Source: WHSV01 sp050693935 (lineage in GTDB: Bacteria; Actinomycetota; CADDZG01; WHSQ01). Taken from it: a stretch of DNA of 25,135 nt. Below the pieces are notes generated by a model. That model was given only the letters and a program-made list of their open reading frames with translations, had not been told where the DNA came from and did not search any database. This document shows positions 23,933-25,135 of this stretch, in pieces; position 1 is the stretch's first letter, and each line of letters starts with the position of its first letter. The stretch lies in the NCBI GenBank assembly GCA_050693935.1, contig JBOGWU010000035.1, positions 1-25,135 of the forward strand. The letters are read 5' to 3'. A program made the translations under genes and the position numbers.

Positions 23933-24145
23933 ATGACTGCGATGGAGTGGATGCTCTGGTCCACCTTAAGTGTCATCTACATCGTCTGTCTCTTTACCGT
24001 TTGCTCGCTGACGTTTCGAAAGGGTCACGTCGCACTCGGGATTCTGGGGATCTTTCTGCCCTTCCTATGGTTGATCGGGGCCGTGCTCCCACCGCGTCCG
24101 GGATCGTCTTACGAGGCTCAGGAGCAGGCGCGTCTGAGCGCCTAG
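23933..24145 (+). CDS. Small two-helix membrane protein
   Basis: 70 residues with two hydrophobic helices (about 5-27 and 32-52), the second ending in LWLIGAVLPPRPGSSY, and a short charged tail. AAAGGAG lies 6-8 bases before the ATG. It sits in a tight operon, 16 bp after the formylglycine-generating enzyme and 21 bp before the glutamine amidotransferase gene. It resembles the small PLDc_N-like membrane proteins seen near SHOCT genes; no function is known to me. Confidence 0.75.
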   Translation: MTAMEWMLWSTLSVIYIVCLFTVCSLTFRKGHVALGILGIFLPFLWLIGAVLPPRPGSSYEAQEQARLSA

Positions 24146-24166
24146 AGCTCCAGAAAGGAGAACGCG

Positions 24167-25015
24167 ATGTGTCGCTGGATCGCCTATTCGGGAAGCTCGC
24201 TCTTGATCGAGCGACTCCTCTACACCCCGGTTCATTCACTGATCGATCAGAGCCTTCACTCCCGTCTGGGCGCCGAGACGACAAACGGCGATGGTTTCGG
24301 CATCGGTTGGTACGGGGAGAGTCCCACCCCCGCTACGTTCAAGAGCACCCAACCCGCCTGGAACGATCGGAACCTCCGCGAACTCGCCGGTCACATCCGA
24401 TCCAGACTCCTCTTCATGCACATCCGTGCAGCGACCGATACTCCGGTTCAGCTAACCAACTGCCATCCGTTCAGACACGGCGAATGGCTTTGGATGCACA
24501 ACGGATTCATCGGCGGTTTCCACCAGGTGAAGCGCGATCTGGCCTTTGCCATCGACTCGTCCCTGTTCGCGTCGATAGAGGGCTCCACCGACTCCGAGCT
24601 GCTCTTCTACCTCGCCCTCACCTTCGGACTCGAGGACGATCCACAGAAGGCAGTCGAGCGAGCGGTGGGTTTCGTCCAGACGACGGCCACAGAGCACGGG
24701 GTCGAGGAGCCAATTCAGATGACGGTCGCGACGAGCGACGGTTCCACACTGTGGGTCTTCCGATACTCGAGCCGAGGCCGCTCCCGCTCGCTCTTCTACT
24801 CCACCGATATCGCCACCCTGCGGACTCTTCATCCAGAGCTTGAGATTCTGGGCGAGGTGGACGACGAGTCTCGCCTGGTCGTTTCTGAGCCGATCCGAGA
24901 CCTTAGCGGGGCATGGAACGAGGTCCCGGAATCTAGTTGCGGCGTCGTGCAACGCGGTCAGGACGAGCTCCGTCCCTTCCGGCCCGCGTCACCGGTGGCC
25001 GCTCGTTCATTATGA
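24167..25015 (+). CDS. Class II glutamine amidotransferase (YafJ/EgtC-like)
   Basis: A 282-residue enzyme of the Ntn-hydrolase fold. Cys2 directly after Met is the catalytic nucleophile once Met is removed. Further marks are TNGDGFGIGWYG (about 39-50), FMHIRAAT (about 83-90) and NCHPFRHGEWLWMHNGFIG (about 98-116), the standard class II glutaminase blocks. There is no fused synthase domain, so it must act on a gamma-glutamyl compound or with a partner. The ATG has AAAGGAG 6-7 bases before it, in the operon of the formylglycine-generating enzyme. It resembles EgtC of ergothioneine synthesis, but no egtA, egtB, egtD or egtE gene is in the window, so I do not use that name. Confidence 0.87.
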   Translation: MCRWIAYSGSSLLIERLLYTPVHSLIDQSLHSRLGAETTNGDGFGIGWYGESPTPATFKSTQPAWNDRNLRELAGHIRSRLLFMHIRAATDTPVQLTNCHPFRHGEWLWMHNGFIGGFHQVKRDLAFAIDSSLFASIEGSTDSELLFYLALTFGLEDDPQKAVERAVGFVQTTATEHGVEEPIQMTVATSDGSTLWVFRYSSRGRSRSLFYSTDIATLRTLHPELEILGEVDDESRLVVSEPIRDLSGAWNEVPESSCGVVQRGQDELRPFRPASPVAARSL

Positions 25016-25017
25016 AG

Positions 25018-25135
25018 CTAGCCGGTCGAGCCCTGCAGAGCCTTTGAGAAGTAGGCAAGCGCGGTGCGCGTTTTGGTTTCCTGCTTGCCGTCGAGATCCA
25101 CACCGCGTTCACTCAGGTACGCCCGAGTTTCCGCA
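25018..25135 (-). CDS. C-terminal end of an unknown gene (cut by the window edge)
   Basis: Minus-strand frame open from the right edge to a TAG at 25018-25020, giving at least 38 residues that end in ALAYFSKALQGSTG. The earlier part is hydrophilic and helical (AETRAYLSERGVDLDGKQE). It converges on the glutamine amidotransferase gene with 2 bases between the stops. I do not recognise the family. The frame is too short to prove that it is coding, but it reaches the edge without a stop and ends properly. Confidence 0.45.
   Translation of the reverse strand, partial: AETRAYLSERGVDLDGKQETKTRTALAYFSKALQGSTG

Noticed and set aside
1..25135. Mobile element, prophage, CRISPR or toxin-antitoxin system
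   Set aside because: No transposase, integrase, phage protein, regular spaced repeat array or toxin pair was recognised; the repeated elements are operators.

Overview
The window looks like chromosomal DNA from a high-GC Gram-positive bacterium, most likely an uncultured or little-studied member of the Actinomycetota. This is inferred from the base composition, the frequent GTG and TTG starts, and families typical of that phylum: GAP/SfLAP, DUF7144, SHOCT, LAL-type LuxR regulators and a large Cys-type arylsulfatase with its formylglycine-generating enzyme. I see no rRNA, tRNA, CRISPR array, transposase, integrase or phage gene. No gene-free stretch exceeds 300 bases.

Layout. From 1 to 8 kb everything is on the minus strand: an MFS exporter, a CPA1 Na+/H+ antiporter, a GAP-family membrane protein (frameshifted), a MalT-like regulator, and a three-gene set (DUF7144 protein, short-repeat protein, RDD protein). 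A second, paralogous MalT-like regulator runs rightward at 8.1-10.4 kb. From 10.4 to 16 kb come a 90-residue protein, two tandem SulP anion transporters, a rightward SHOCT protein, a BASS-type transporter and a small membrane protein. From 16.2 kb to the end nearly everything points right: arylsulfatase (frameshifted), AI-2E family protein, lipoprotein, ZIP-like permease, YihY/BrkB protein, K+ channel, formylglycine-generating enzyme, a small membrane protein and a class II glutamine amidotransferase. A cut-off minus-strand gene lies at the right edge.

The most notable content is not a gene. Six intergenic regions carry the 12-bp palindrome TCACCCGGGTGA (four exact, two with one change), at 3172, 8041, 10786, 14276, 16128 and 22837. 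Each has at least one extra half-site TCACCC (or its complement GGGTGA, at most one base changed) exactly 17 bp away; four have one on both sides. This makes a composite operator of up to 46 bp. It sits before the antiporter, the DUF7144 set together with the second regulator, the 90-residue gene, the SulP pair together with the SHOCT gene, the sulfatase together with a small membrane protein, and the formylglycine-generating enzyme set. The half-site GGGTGA resembles the core of the E. coli MalT box, and two MalT-like regulators are encoded here, one of them next to a copy with perfect half-sites on both sides. My working hypothesis is a locally encoded regulon for ion transport, envelope functions and sulfate-ester use.

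The sulfatase and its activating enzyme, 6.7 kb apart, share a nearly duplicated promoter of about 90 bp. The two single-base lesions (GAP protein and sulfatase) may be real or may be assembly errors; the sequence alone cannot decide.
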